From Burkholderiales bacterium UBA1834 (GTDB lineage Bacteria; Pseudomonadota; Gammaproteobacteria; Burkholderiales; Burkholderiaceae_C): DNA of 13,189 nucleotides. The translations under genes and the position numbers were made by a program. Of the stretch, positions 1-4,727 are shown piece after piece. Every line of letters starts with the position of its first letter. The stretch's first letter is position 1. The stretch lies in the NCBI GenBank assembly GCA_002339015.1, contig DDJC01000032.1, positions 1 through 13,189 on the forward strand, given 5' to 3'. The notes beneath the pieces are model-generated. The model did not search any database. It was not told where the DNA came from and saw nothing but the letters and a program-made list of their open reading frames with translations.

Positions 1-118
1 ATCGTCGTTTCCTTCAACGTTAACACCTGAGCAGGAATTCACTGGGTCAATACACGCAGGCTCAAGCCAAAACCCAAGCTGCACATCATTTTTTAGGCCA
101 GCCATTGCTGAGTTTTTA
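1..118. other. Non-coding lead-in, no supported gene
   Basis: No ORF with recognisable protein character was found here on either strand. The plus strand reads nine sense codons and then a TGA at 28-30 (IVVSFNVNT), which could be the end of an upstream gene cut by the window edge, but ten codons are too few to support that. A T-run near 88-94 is not preceded by a hairpin, so I do not call a terminator. The base composition is visibly less GC-rich than the housekeeping block further right. Confidence 0.4.
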
Positions 119-163
119 GTTCGCAGCTGCCTCGCTAGCAAAAACTGTTTTGCTCAGCTGAAC
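119..163. repeat. Nested inverted repeat (long interrupted hairpin)
   Basis: The arms pair as GTTC (119-122) with GAAC (160-163), CAGCTG-type bases 125-129 with 155-159, and an inner perfect 7-bp stem AGCAAAA (137-143) with TTTTGCT (148-154) around an ACTG tetraloop. That makes 16 base pairs in three blocks, with a 2-nt bulge and a 7-nt one-sided internal loop. No T-tract follows on either strand, so it is a poor intrinsic terminator. It could be RNA structure, a protein-binding site or a remnant of a mobile element. The function is unknown. Confidence 0.6.
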
Positions 164-166
164 TGC

Positions 167-182
167 GCGTCCTGAAGGACGC
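167..182. repeat. Perfect 6-bp hairpin with TGAA tetraloop
   Basis: GCGTCC (167-172), TGAA (173-176), GGACGC (177-182). It lies four bases after the preceding nested hairpin, and another perfect hairpin follows at 200-219. This makes a tandem array of stem-loops in non-coding DNA downstream of the DUF6471 gene. The function is unknown. Confidence 0.6.
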
Positions 183-199
183 CACGATTCGTACTTCGT

Positions 200-219
200 T
201 GCGCCACGCGCCTGGCGCA
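200..219. repeat. Perfect 7-bp hairpin
   Basis: TGCGCCA (200-206) pairs with TGGCGCA (213-219) around the loop CGCGCC. It is a strong GC-rich stem without a downstream T-tract in either direction. It is part of the same cluster as the hairpins at 119-163, 167-182 and 250-280. Confidence 0.6.
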
Positions 220-249
220 TCAGGAGGGCTCAATCCGTCACCCGCACAG

Positions 250-280
250 GCTCAATTGGTCAAGCATTCAGACCTTGAGC
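250..280 (-). terminator. Hairpin directly after the DUF6471 stop codon
   Basis: GCTCAA (250-255) pairs with TTGAGC (275-280), and inside it GGTC (258-261) pairs with GACC (271-274). The result is a 10-bp stem with a 2-nt bulge and a 9-nt loop. It abuts the stop codon of the minus-strand DUF6471 gene. No U-tract follows in the direction of transcription, so a standard intrinsic terminator is doubtful. It may instead protect the 3' end of the mRNA or be part of a longer structured RNA. Confidence 0.35.
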
Positions 281-595
281 TCACTGCTCGTTTTGGTCTC
301 TCGTCGTGACGTGAGTGATGTCGAGCTGACTGACCCCAAGTGCCTTGAGCGCCAGCAGGGCAAAGCCAAAGCTGAAGGTGCCGCGCGAAATTCGCAGCGC
401 AAGCGCAGTCTCCGTAGACGCCTCTTCGTTCATCGCATGGATGCGCGCAGCCAAGCCCTCGGCATCGACATTCGCCCTGAGCATTTCCATCTTCAAGACA
501 CGGCGAGCCTCAAGGTCCCAATGGTCTGCGGGCTTGCGGCTCGGAGCCTTCTTCACAGGCTCTTTTGGTTCTTGTTTCGGCTCTCGTTTTGGCAT
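281..595 (-). CDS. DUF6471 domain protein, XRE-like putative DNA-binding regulator
   Basis: This 104-residue protein starts with a Lys/Pro/Glu-rich basic tail (about 1-22), followed by a compact helical domain (about 25-95). The domain contains WDLEARRVLKMEMLR, then GLAARI, then LRISRGTFSFGFALLALKALG. From memory this pattern is the DUF6471 family, small proteobacterial proteins, and the spacing resembles a Cro/C1-type helix-turn-helix. DNA binding is therefore inferred, not proven. The start is uncertain. I chose ATG 593-595. The frame is open upstream to an ATG at 653-655 (which would sit inside an operator-like palindrome) and to one at 758-760, and a GTG at 554-556 is also possible. None has a convincing ribosome-binding site. 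It is divergent from the HAD-like gene at 879, and two palindromes lie 34-67 bp upstream, a layout expected of an autoregulator. Confidence 0.72.
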   Translation of the reverse strand: MPKREPKQEPKEPVKKAPSRKPADHWDLEARRVLKMEMLRANVDAEGLAARIHAMNEEASTETALALRISRGTFSFGFALLALKALGVSQLDITHVTTRDQNEQ

Positions 596-628
596 CCGCC
601 AATTGTGCGTCGTCCATTTTCGACCAAA

Positions 629-642
629 TATCCCATTGGATA
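629..642. promoter_or_regulatory. Operator-like palindrome 1 (TATCC-N4-GGATA)
   Basis: TATCCCATTGGATA is a perfect 5-bp dyad (TATCC/GGATA) around four bases. It lies 34 bp before the DUF6471 start codon and exactly 20 bp (centre to centre) from palindrome 2, which places both on the same face of the helix. Confidence 0.6.
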
Positions 643-648
643 CATTGA

Positions 649-662
649 TATCCATTTGGATA
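649..662. promoter_or_regulatory. Operator-like palindrome 2
   Basis: TATCCATTTGGATA is the strongest copy. The dyad extends to 7 bp, GATATCC (647-653) with GGATATC (658-664). It lies just downstream of a possible minus-strand -10 box (675-680), a position suited to repression of the DUF6471 gene. Confidence 0.62.
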
Positions 663-674
663 TCTGTGATGGAT

Positions 675-703
675 TTTTTACTTGGTTTCGTTCCCGAGCC
701 CAA
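675..703 (-). promoter_or_regulatory. Candidate promoter of the DUF6471 gene
   Basis: On the minus strand a -35-like TTGGGC (698-703) and a -10-like TAAAAA (675-680) are separated by 17 bp. The predicted start site falls at about 668, immediately before palindrome 2. The match to sigma-70 consensus is moderate, so this is a candidate only. Confidence 0.3.
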
Positions 704-793
704 GAGCAACCGTCTCGCAGGCGCCGCACGGCTGGATACGCATCCAGCAAACGTGACCATCGGTTGCTGAGACGCAACACTTGCGCAAAAAAA

Positions 794-807
794 AATCCAA
801 TTGGATA
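794..807. promoter_or_regulatory. Operator-like palindrome 3
   Basis: AATCCAATTGGATA has the same half-sites as palindromes 1 and 2, with one mismatch in the left arm. It lies 71 bp before the HAD-like start codon. Its right arm and that of palindrome 4 contain TTGGAT (801-806) and GATAAC (824-829), 17 bp apart. These could be weak -35/-10 elements for the plus-strand gene. Confidence 0.55.
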
Positions 808-813
808 TCTTTC

Positions 814-827
814 ACTCCCCTTGGATA
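814..827. promoter_or_regulatory. Operator-like palindrome 4 (degenerate)
   Basis: ACTCCCCTTGGATA keeps an intact right half-site (TTGGATA) and three of five left-arm bases. It starts exactly 20 bp after palindrome 3, the same spacing as between palindromes 1 and 2. That matching spacing is the main reason to count it as a site. Confidence 0.42.
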
Positions 828-878
828 ACAAGGCGACGGTGAAGCCTTTTCACTGCAGCCTTCAACGGAGAACGAACC

Positions 879-1391
879 ATGTTCGAAGGCAATGCTACGC
901 GTCATTCGCAGGCCGCATCGCGCCTGCACTTTTCGGCAGCCAGCTCACCTGGTGCCGAGTCGAAGGCAAACCAGGCTGCTGACACCAACGAGGGCAGCAG
1001 TCGATACGCCGGGGCACAACTGCTGTATCTGGGCATCAGCGGCGTGCTGCACCCATCGAAGTCCACACACGAATTGCTGGAAGGCATCAGCCCATGGGAG
1101 AACGGGCACAAGCCCTATGAAGCCGTGAGCTGGCTGGTGAAAACACTGATGCTGTGGCCACTGGTTCGCATGGTCCTGAGCTCCACTCGCCCTTGGAAGT
1201 ACGGGCTCAGCCATGTTCTTGGCGAACTCGGTGCATCGTTGGCATCGAGGGTTCTGGGGTTCACGTACGAGGCCCTGACCACGGAGCCATCAAAGCTCAT
1301 GCGCGGCAGGGCCGGCACCAGGCTCATCCAGCACTCCGACGAGGACTACTGGCGCATGCACAAGAGCGACATTGTTCGGGCCTGGAGGTAA
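879..1391 (+). CDS. Degenerate HAD-like protein (RNA-repair HAD type), catalytic Asp residues missing
   Basis: This 170-residue protein has a likely ribosome-binding site, CGGAG (866-870), eight bases before the ATG. Residues 1-45 are low-complexity and polar. Residues 48-60 read LLYLGISGVLHPS, which matches HAD motif I of the family I recall as the HAD domain of Swiss-army-knife RNA-repair proteins (typically LFLDxDGVLHP), except that both catalytic Asp positions are Gly52 and Ser54. MVLSST (98-103) fits motif II, and RVLGFTYEALT (124-134) fits the segment after it. The family's final acidic motif (WxAxDD) is absent: the protein stops after SDIVRAWR, and no other frame downstream supplies it. 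It is either a non-catalytic derivative or a decaying gene. It is divergent from the DUF6471 gene. The family call comes from motif memory and is not certain. Confidence 0.6.
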   Translation: MFEGNATRHSQAASRLHFSAASSPGAESKANQAADTNEGSSRYAGAQLLYLGISGVLHPSKSTHELLEGISPWENGHKPYEAVSWLVKTLMLWPLVRMVLSSTRPWKYGLSHVLGELGASLASRVLGFTYEALTTEPSKLMRGRAGTRLIQHSDEDYWRMHKSDIVRAWR

Positions 1392-1425
1392 GGCATAGTT
1401 AGGCCAAACTTGGATTAAGGCATAG
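1389..1425. repeat. Short direct repeats TAAGGCATAG
   Basis: TAAGGCATAG occurs at 1389-1398 and again at 1416-1425, each followed by TAG after one variable base (13 of 15 bases identical over the longer stretch). The first copy starts with the TAA stop codon of the HAD-like gene. A related TAAGCATA begins the hairpin at 1434. The bases between the copies include one more TTGGAT half-site (1410-1415). Confidence 0.6.
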
Positions 1426-1433
1426 ATAGCGAA

Positions 1434-1452
1434 TAAGCATAACCTATGCTTA
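1434..1452 (+). terminator. Perfect 8-bp hairpin after the HAD-like gene
   Basis: TAAGCATA (1434-1441) pairs with TATGCTTA (1445-1452) around ACC, followed by ATTTG. The stem is AT-rich and the T-run is very short, so termination would be weak. It lies between the HAD-like gene and the 3' end of the tRNA gene, and could serve either strand or be a protein site. Confidence 0.3.
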
Positions 1453-1492
1453 ATTTGACAGTGCGGAATGCGGCTGGCCGAAGCATCTGCGG

Positions 1493-1569
1493 TGGTAGGC
1501 CGTGTTGGACTTGAACCAACGACCAAAGGATTATGAGTCCTCTGCTCTAACCAACTGAGCTAACGGCCC
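1493..1569 (-). tRNA. tRNA with CAU anticodon, probably tRNA-Ile2
   Basis: The 77-nt cloverleaf has an encoded CCA end (1493-1495). Acceptor stem GGGCCGT pairs with ACGGCCT (first pair G-U), D-stem GCTC pairs with GAGC, anticodon loop is CTCATAA, and T-stem GTTGG pairs with CCAAC. The CAU anticodon would be read automatically as Met. However, the acceptor stem has C4-G69 and C5-G68, the pairs known in E. coli to mark tRNA-Ile2 for the lysidine synthetase TilS, and the segment from the anticodon loop through the T-arm closely follows E. coli tRNA-Ile2 rather than elongator tRNA-Met. I therefore favour Ile (reading AUA after lysidine modification). It lies 40 bp downstream of lysR on the same strand, and its 3' end faces the accessory region. 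Confidence 0.93.
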
Positions 1570-1586
1570 CCTGAATGCAGCCTGCC

Positions 1587-1613
1587 ATTCTACGTTGGCC
1601 ACAAGCTGCTCAA
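1587..1613 (-). promoter_or_regulatory. Candidate tRNA promoter
   Basis: On the minus strand TAGAAT (1587-1592) is a good -10 match, with a predicted start about 11 nt before the mature tRNA. The best -35 is TTGAGC (1608-1613), overlapping the lysR stop codon, but the spacer is only 15 bp, so the -35 assignment is weak. Read-through from lysR is an alternative. Confidence 0.35.
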
Positions 1614-2491
1614 GAAGCCGCCAGCACCCAACCCGCCACCCAGGCCTCGCAAACCCGCAACACCTCCGCCAGCGTGCCCTCGGCCCGCCCCGGGTGCGCC
1701 AGCCCCACCCGCCGCTTCGCGGCCTGCAGCTCGGGCACATCCGCCCGCACCACCAAGTCATCGCGCTTGCGCGCCAAGTGCAGCGGCGCGATCGTCACGC
1801 CCACGCCGGCGGCTACCAGCCCCAGCGCCCATTCCTCGCTGCGCACGCGGGCGCGCACGTCGGGCACCACTTGCAGTGCGCCCATGCCGGCGTGCCAGTT
1901 GGCCGCCAGCTCGCAGTGCGTGCGCTCCACGAAGGCCACACCATGCAGATCCTGCAAGGCCACCGCCTCGCGGATAGCCAGCGGGTGGTCGGGCGGCACC
2001 ACCAGGGCGTACTGCTCTTCCCACAGCGGCACGAAGGCATGGCCCGTGGGCACGCAGGTGTCGGCCACCAGTTCGGCATCCACGGTCTGGCCCAGCGAGG
2101 CGGCATCACCGGCATCGTCACTGTGCACGGACACCTCCAGGTGCGTCAGCTCGCGCCGCAGGTGGCGCAGCAGGCGCCCCACGTGCTCGATGTTCATCGA
2201 CGGGTGCACGCGCAGGCTCAGGCGCGGGTGGCTGGCCGCATCCTGAAAGGTTTCCACCAGCGCCTCGGCATCGGCCAGAAGCTTGCCGCCCAGGCGGTAC
2301 AGGCGCTGCGCCGCTGCGGTGGGCAACAGGCCGCGCTGCTGGCGCGTGAACAGCAGCGTCCCCAGTTCTTCTTCGAGCTGGGCGATGGCGTTCGAGATCA
2401 CCGGCTGCGTGACATGGCACTGCCGCGCCGCGCCCACGGTGGTGCGCACCTCGTAGGCGGCGCAGAAGTAACGCAGGTTGCGCAGGTTCAT
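1610..2491 (-). CDS. LysR-family transcriptional regulator
   Basis: This 293-residue protein has the standard LysR length. The N-terminal winged helix-turn-helix spans about residues 1-60, including VTQPVISNAIAQLEEELG and then LLFTRQQRG. The ligand-binding domain follows (about 90-293) with the usual pattern of a central hydrophobic segment (ALVVPPDHPLA) and a late glycine-rich turn (GLVAAGVGVTIAP). It acts as a cytoplasmic DNA-binding regulator with an unknown inducer. The start ATG lies 7 bp after the stop of the upstream hydrolase gene, with a GAGAGG-like element before it, so the two are probably cotranscribed. This differs from the common divergent LysR/target layout. The ligand cannot be read from the sequence. 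Confidence 0.93.
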   Translation of the reverse strand: MNLRNLRYFCAAYEVRTTVGAARQCHVTQPVISNAIAQLEEELGTLLFTRQQRGLLPTAAAQRLYRLGGKLLADAEALVETFQDAASHPRLSLRVHPSMNIEHVGRLLRHLRRELTHLEVSVHSDDAGDAASLGQTVDAELVADTCVPTGHAFVPLWEEQYALVVPPDHPLAIREAVALQDLHGVAFVERTHCELAANWHAGMGALQVVPDVRARVRSEEWALGLVAAGVGVTIAPLHLARKRDDLVVRADVPELQAAKRRVGLAHPGRAEGTLAEVLRVCEAWVAGWVLAAS

Positions 2492-2498
2492 GCGCGGA

Positions 2499-3503
2499 TC
2501 AGCCTCTCAGCTCAGGGAAATGCGGCAGGGTCTTGAGCACGTTCTCGTCGTGCGCGGGCACCACGGTGACCTGCGGATGCCGCTTCATCAATTGGTGGAT
2601 ATGCACGATGGCGGCCTGGTTTGCGGCCGGGTCGTGGTCCAGCGGCAGGATGCGGCGCAGCAGCCAGGATCGGTCTGCCGGCTTGTGGAAGCCTTCGATC
2701 GCCCAGGTCACGTCGCCCGTGAACAGGTAGCGCAGGCCCGAGGGCAGACTCAGCAGCATGCCCACCTGCCCCGCCGTATGGCCGCCCAGCGGCAGCAGCC
2801 GCACGCTGCCATCGCCGAACACATCGTGGCTGTGCGGGAAGCCCAGTACGGGCGGGCCGTCGAAGCGCAACTCGCGCCAGTGCTTCACGCCGTCAAACTG
2901 GCTGTGCAGGAAAGCCGGCGCGTGGGCGTGGCTGGCCTCTTCGCGCTCTGCGGGCGTGGCCCACACCTCGGCATCCGGAAAATCCGGCAGGCCGCTGACG
3001 TGGTCCCAGTGCATGTGCGAGGGCACGATCATCTTGATGTCTTTGATCGACCAGCCCTGGCGCTGCAACTGGTCGGCCACAGGCAACCTGTCGCCACGCT
3101 CGTAGGCGAACACCTGACGGTGGAACAGGTTGTTGACGGCGAACTGCGCATCCACCTGGCGGCCCAGGCCGGTATCGAACAGCAGTTGGCCCTTGGGGTG
3201 GCGCACCAGCACGGCCACCTGCACGGGCCGGCGGTGCACCCACCAGCGGCCGCCTCCCACGATCAGGGCCTCGGCCGCGCCTTTGGATTGCGAGGTCTGC
3301 AGGGTGGTGAAGGCCAGGCCCTGCGGCGGCTGCACGGCAGGCAAGCTGGCCAAGCCGGCCGGCTCCGGGCCGATGGGCAGGGTGTGGTCACCCGCGCTGA
3401 TCAGGCCGCAGCCCAGGGACAGCAGCAGGGCCAGCCCCAGCACGGTCTTGCCGACGCCTTTGCCAATGCGTTTTGGCCAGGGGGATGTGGTCGTGTTGGT
3501 CAT
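2499..3503 (-). CDS. Metallo-beta-lactamase-fold hydrolase with N-terminal membrane segment
   Basis: From ATG 3501-3503 the protein has 334 residues. A basic N-terminus (PKRIGKGVGK) and a hydrophobic stretch (about 19-38) containing LLSLGCG suggest export or membrane anchoring. Cys32 is a possible but non-canonical lipobox cysteine. The metal site is complete: HMHWDH (His163, His165, Asp167, His168), GGHTAGQ (His242), FTGD (Asp264) and PAHD (His318). This is the two-zinc MBL pattern shared with lactonases and related hydrolases. The substrate is unknown; a lactone or ester is possible but not shown. The frame extends to an ATG at 3551, but those 16 residues (LLAYRDASLQPH...) do not look like a signal peptide. 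It is upstream of, and probably cotranscribed with, lysR. Confidence 0.9.
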   Translation of the reverse strand: MTNTTTSPWPKRIGKGVGKTVLGLALLLSLGCGLISAGDHTLPIGPEPAGLASLPAVQPPQGLAFTTLQTSQSKGAAEALIVGGGRWWVHRRPVQVAVLVRHPKGQLLFDTGLGRQVDAQFAVNNLFHRQVFAYERGDRLPVADQLQRQGWSIKDIKMIVPSHMHWDHVSGLPDFPDAEVWATPAEREEASHAHAPAFLHSQFDGVKHWRELRFDGPPVLGFPHSHDVFGDGSVRLLPLGGHTAGQVGMLLSLPSGLRYLFTGDVTWAIEGFHKPADRSWLLRRILPLDHDPAANQAAIVHIHQLMKRHPQVTVVPAHDENVLKTLPHFPELRG

Positions 3504-3580
3504 CGATGTGCCGTGTGGTTGTAGGGAAGCATCACGATAGGCAAGCAGCATCGATAAGTAAAATCGTATTTTCTTTATAA

Positions 3581-3610
3581 ATTTTAAAGAAATAAAAATA
3601 CCAAGTACAA
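3581..3610 (-). promoter_or_regulatory. Candidate promoter of the MBL hydrolase-lysR operon
   Basis: On the minus strand TTGTAC (3605-3610) and TAAAAT (3581-3586) are separated by 18 bp in an AT-rich island unlike the surrounding sequence. The predicted start near 3574 leaves a leader of about 70 nt to the ATG at 3503. The -35 box lies inside the hairpin of the hrcA terminator candidate. Confidence 0.4.
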
Positions 3611-3617
3611 GCTTGGT
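3587..3617 (-). terminator. Intrinsic terminator of hrcA
   Basis: On the minus strand ACCAAG and CTTGGT (plus-strand 3612-3617 and 3600-3605) form a 6-bp stem around a 6-nt loop, followed by ATTTTTATTTCTT. It lies 37 bp after the hrcA stop. A second GC-rich 5-bp stem (GGGGC/GCCCC) occurs closer to the gene without a T-tract. The short stem is the weak point; the T-rich tail is good. Confidence 0.55.
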
Positions 3618-3653
3618 CAGCGCAGAGGGGCACCAGCGGCCCCATGAAGGCGT

Positions 3654-4670
3654 TTACTTCTGGCTGAGCACGTTGCTGACCAGCCGGGACGTGATGTCCA
3701 CGATCTCGATCATGCGGTCGTAGGCCATGCGGGTGGGGCCGATCACGCCCAGCGTGCCAACCACCTGGCCGTTGATCTGGTACGGCGCCGACACGACGGA
3801 CAGCTCTTCGAACGGCACCACCTGGCTTTCGCCGCCGATGTAGATCTGCACGCCCTCGGCGCGGCTGGAGCCGTCGAGCAGGCGCATCAGCTGGGTCTTC
3901 TGCTCGAACAGGTCGAACAGGCGGCGCAGCGAGCCCAGGTCGTTGCTGAAATCCTGCACCTGCAGCAGGTTGCGCTCGCCTGACACCACCACCTGGTCGG
4001 TGTTCTCTTCCATGGCCTCGCTGCCGGCCTGCACCGCCGCGCTCATCAGCGAGGCGATGTCGGCGCGCAGGGCATCGACCTCCTGCCGCAGGCGCTCGCG
4101 CATCTGCTCGATGGTCAGGCCCGAGTAGTGGGTGTTGAGGATGTTGCTGGCCTCGACCAGTTGGCTCTGCGTGACATCTTGCGCGGTGAAGATGACGCGG
4201 TTCTGCACGTCGCCATCGGGCGAGACCAGGATGACCAGCACGCGGCGATCACCCAGGCGCAGGAACTCGATGTGGCGGAAGGCGCTGGCCTTGCGCGGCG
4301 CCGTGACCACGCCCACGAACTGCGACAGGCTGGACAGCATCTGCGCGGCGTTGGTGATCACGCGCTGGGGCTGGTCGGGCTGAAGCTGCTGGTGGGCTCC
4401 ACCGGCCAGATCATCAAACCCGCGGCCGCGCGTGAGCATGGTGTCCACGAACATGCGGTAGCCGCGCGGGGTGGGCACGCGGCCGGCCGAGGTGTGGGGG
4501 CTGACGATCAACCCCAGTTCTTCCAGATCGGCCATCACGTTGCGGATGGTGGCCGCGGACAGGTCCAGGCCCGAGGCGCGTGAAAGCGTGCGCGAACCCA
4601 CGGGTTGCCCGTCGGCGATGTAGCGCTCGACCAGGGTTTTCAGGAGGAGTTTGGCGCGGTCTTCCAGCAT
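3654..4670 (-). CDS. hrcA: Heat-inducible transcription repressor HrcA
   Basis: At 338 residues this is full length for the family. The N-terminal winged helix (about 1-75) carries the characteristic RYIADGQPVGSRTL, SAATIRNVMADLEELG and SPHTSAGRVPTPRGYR blocks. The central GAF-like domain and the C-terminal GVIGPTRMAYDRMIEIVD block are intact. HrcA represses chaperone operons such as groESL by binding CIRCE inverted repeats (TTAGCACTC-N9-GAGTGCTAA) and is itself controlled by GroEL. No CIRCE element is visible in this window, so its targets lie elsewhere and there is no sign of CIRCE autoregulation. It is divergent from nadK across 57 bp. No convincing ribosome-binding site precedes the ATG; a TAGAAT box lies 8 bp upstream. 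Confidence 0.97.
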   Translation of the reverse strand: MLEDRAKLLLKTLVERYIADGQPVGSRTLSRASGLDLSAATIRNVMADLEELGLIVSPHTSAGRVPTPRGYRMFVDTMLTRGRGFDDLAGGAHQQLQPDQPQRVITNAAQMLSSLSQFVGVVTAPRKASAFRHIEFLRLGDRRVLVILVSPDGDVQNRVIFTAQDVTQSQLVEASNILNTHYSGLTIEQMRERLRQEVDALRADIASLMSAAVQAGSEAMEENTDQVVVSGERNLLQVQDFSNDLGSLRRLFDLFEQKTQLMRLLDGSSRAEGVQIYIGGESQVVPFEELSVVSAPYQINGQVVGTLGVIGPTRMAYDRMIEIVDITSRLVSNVLSQK

Positions 4671-4678
4671 GTCGTTTC

Positions 4679-4684
4679 ATTCTA
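4679..4684 (-). promoter_or_regulatory. Candidate -10 box of hrcA
   Basis: On the minus strand TAGAAT (5 of 6 to TATAAT) ends 8 bp before the hrcA ATG. No good -35 is present at 16-18 bp. If used, transcription would begin within about two bases of the start codon, giving a nearly leaderless mRNA. Confidence 0.3.
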
Positions 4685-4711
4685 GAGCGTCGCCGTGCCG
4701 TCATGCCCCTG

Positions 4712-4720
4712 TGGTGTAAT
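4712..4720 (+). promoter_or_regulatory. Candidate extended -10 promoter of nadK
   Basis: TGG followed by TGTAAT (4715-4720) fits an extended -10 element (TGn-TATAAT, 5 of 6 in the hexamer), which can act without a -35. The hexamer ends 7 bp before the nadK ATG at 4728, so the predicted transcript would start at or one base before the start codon. Confidence 0.38.
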
Positions 4721-4727
4721 TCCAGAC

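Larger units (their letters stand above)
596..878. other. Divergent intergenic control region
   Basis: This 283-bp gap lies between the divergent DUF6471 and HAD-like genes. It contains four TATCC-N4-GGATA-like palindromes arranged as two pairs (annotated separately). Between the pairs are a perfect 7-bp hairpin (GCTGGAT 731-737 / ATCCAGC 742-748) and a 5-bp one (GTTGC 763-767 / GCAAC 774-778). An A9 run lies at 787-795. Several ORFs cross the gap in both directions, but none has protein-like composition, so I treat it as regulatory. Confidence 0.55.

Noticed and set aside
275..982. A plus-strand 235-codon frame and an overlapping 141-codon frame across the DUF6471 gene
   Set aside because: They are Arg/Ser-rich without motifs, run through the operator region, and are antisense to a protein with a recognised domain pattern.
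1398..1404. GTTAGGC, matching the integron attC core GTTRRRY
   Set aside because: No matching RYYYAAC partner or long imperfect palindrome lies at the proper distance, so it is not an integron cassette site.
1575..3524. Long plus-strand open frames (up to 348 codons) over lysR and the MBL hydrolase
   Set aside because: Composition is shadow-like (His/Gln/Arg/Ala-rich) with no recognisable motif, while the minus-strand genes have complete families.
3504..3551. N-terminal extension of the MBL hydrolase to an upstream ATG
   Set aside because: The added 16 residues separate the basic-hydrophobic export segment from the N-terminus and do not resemble a signal sequence; ATG 3503 gives a normal one.
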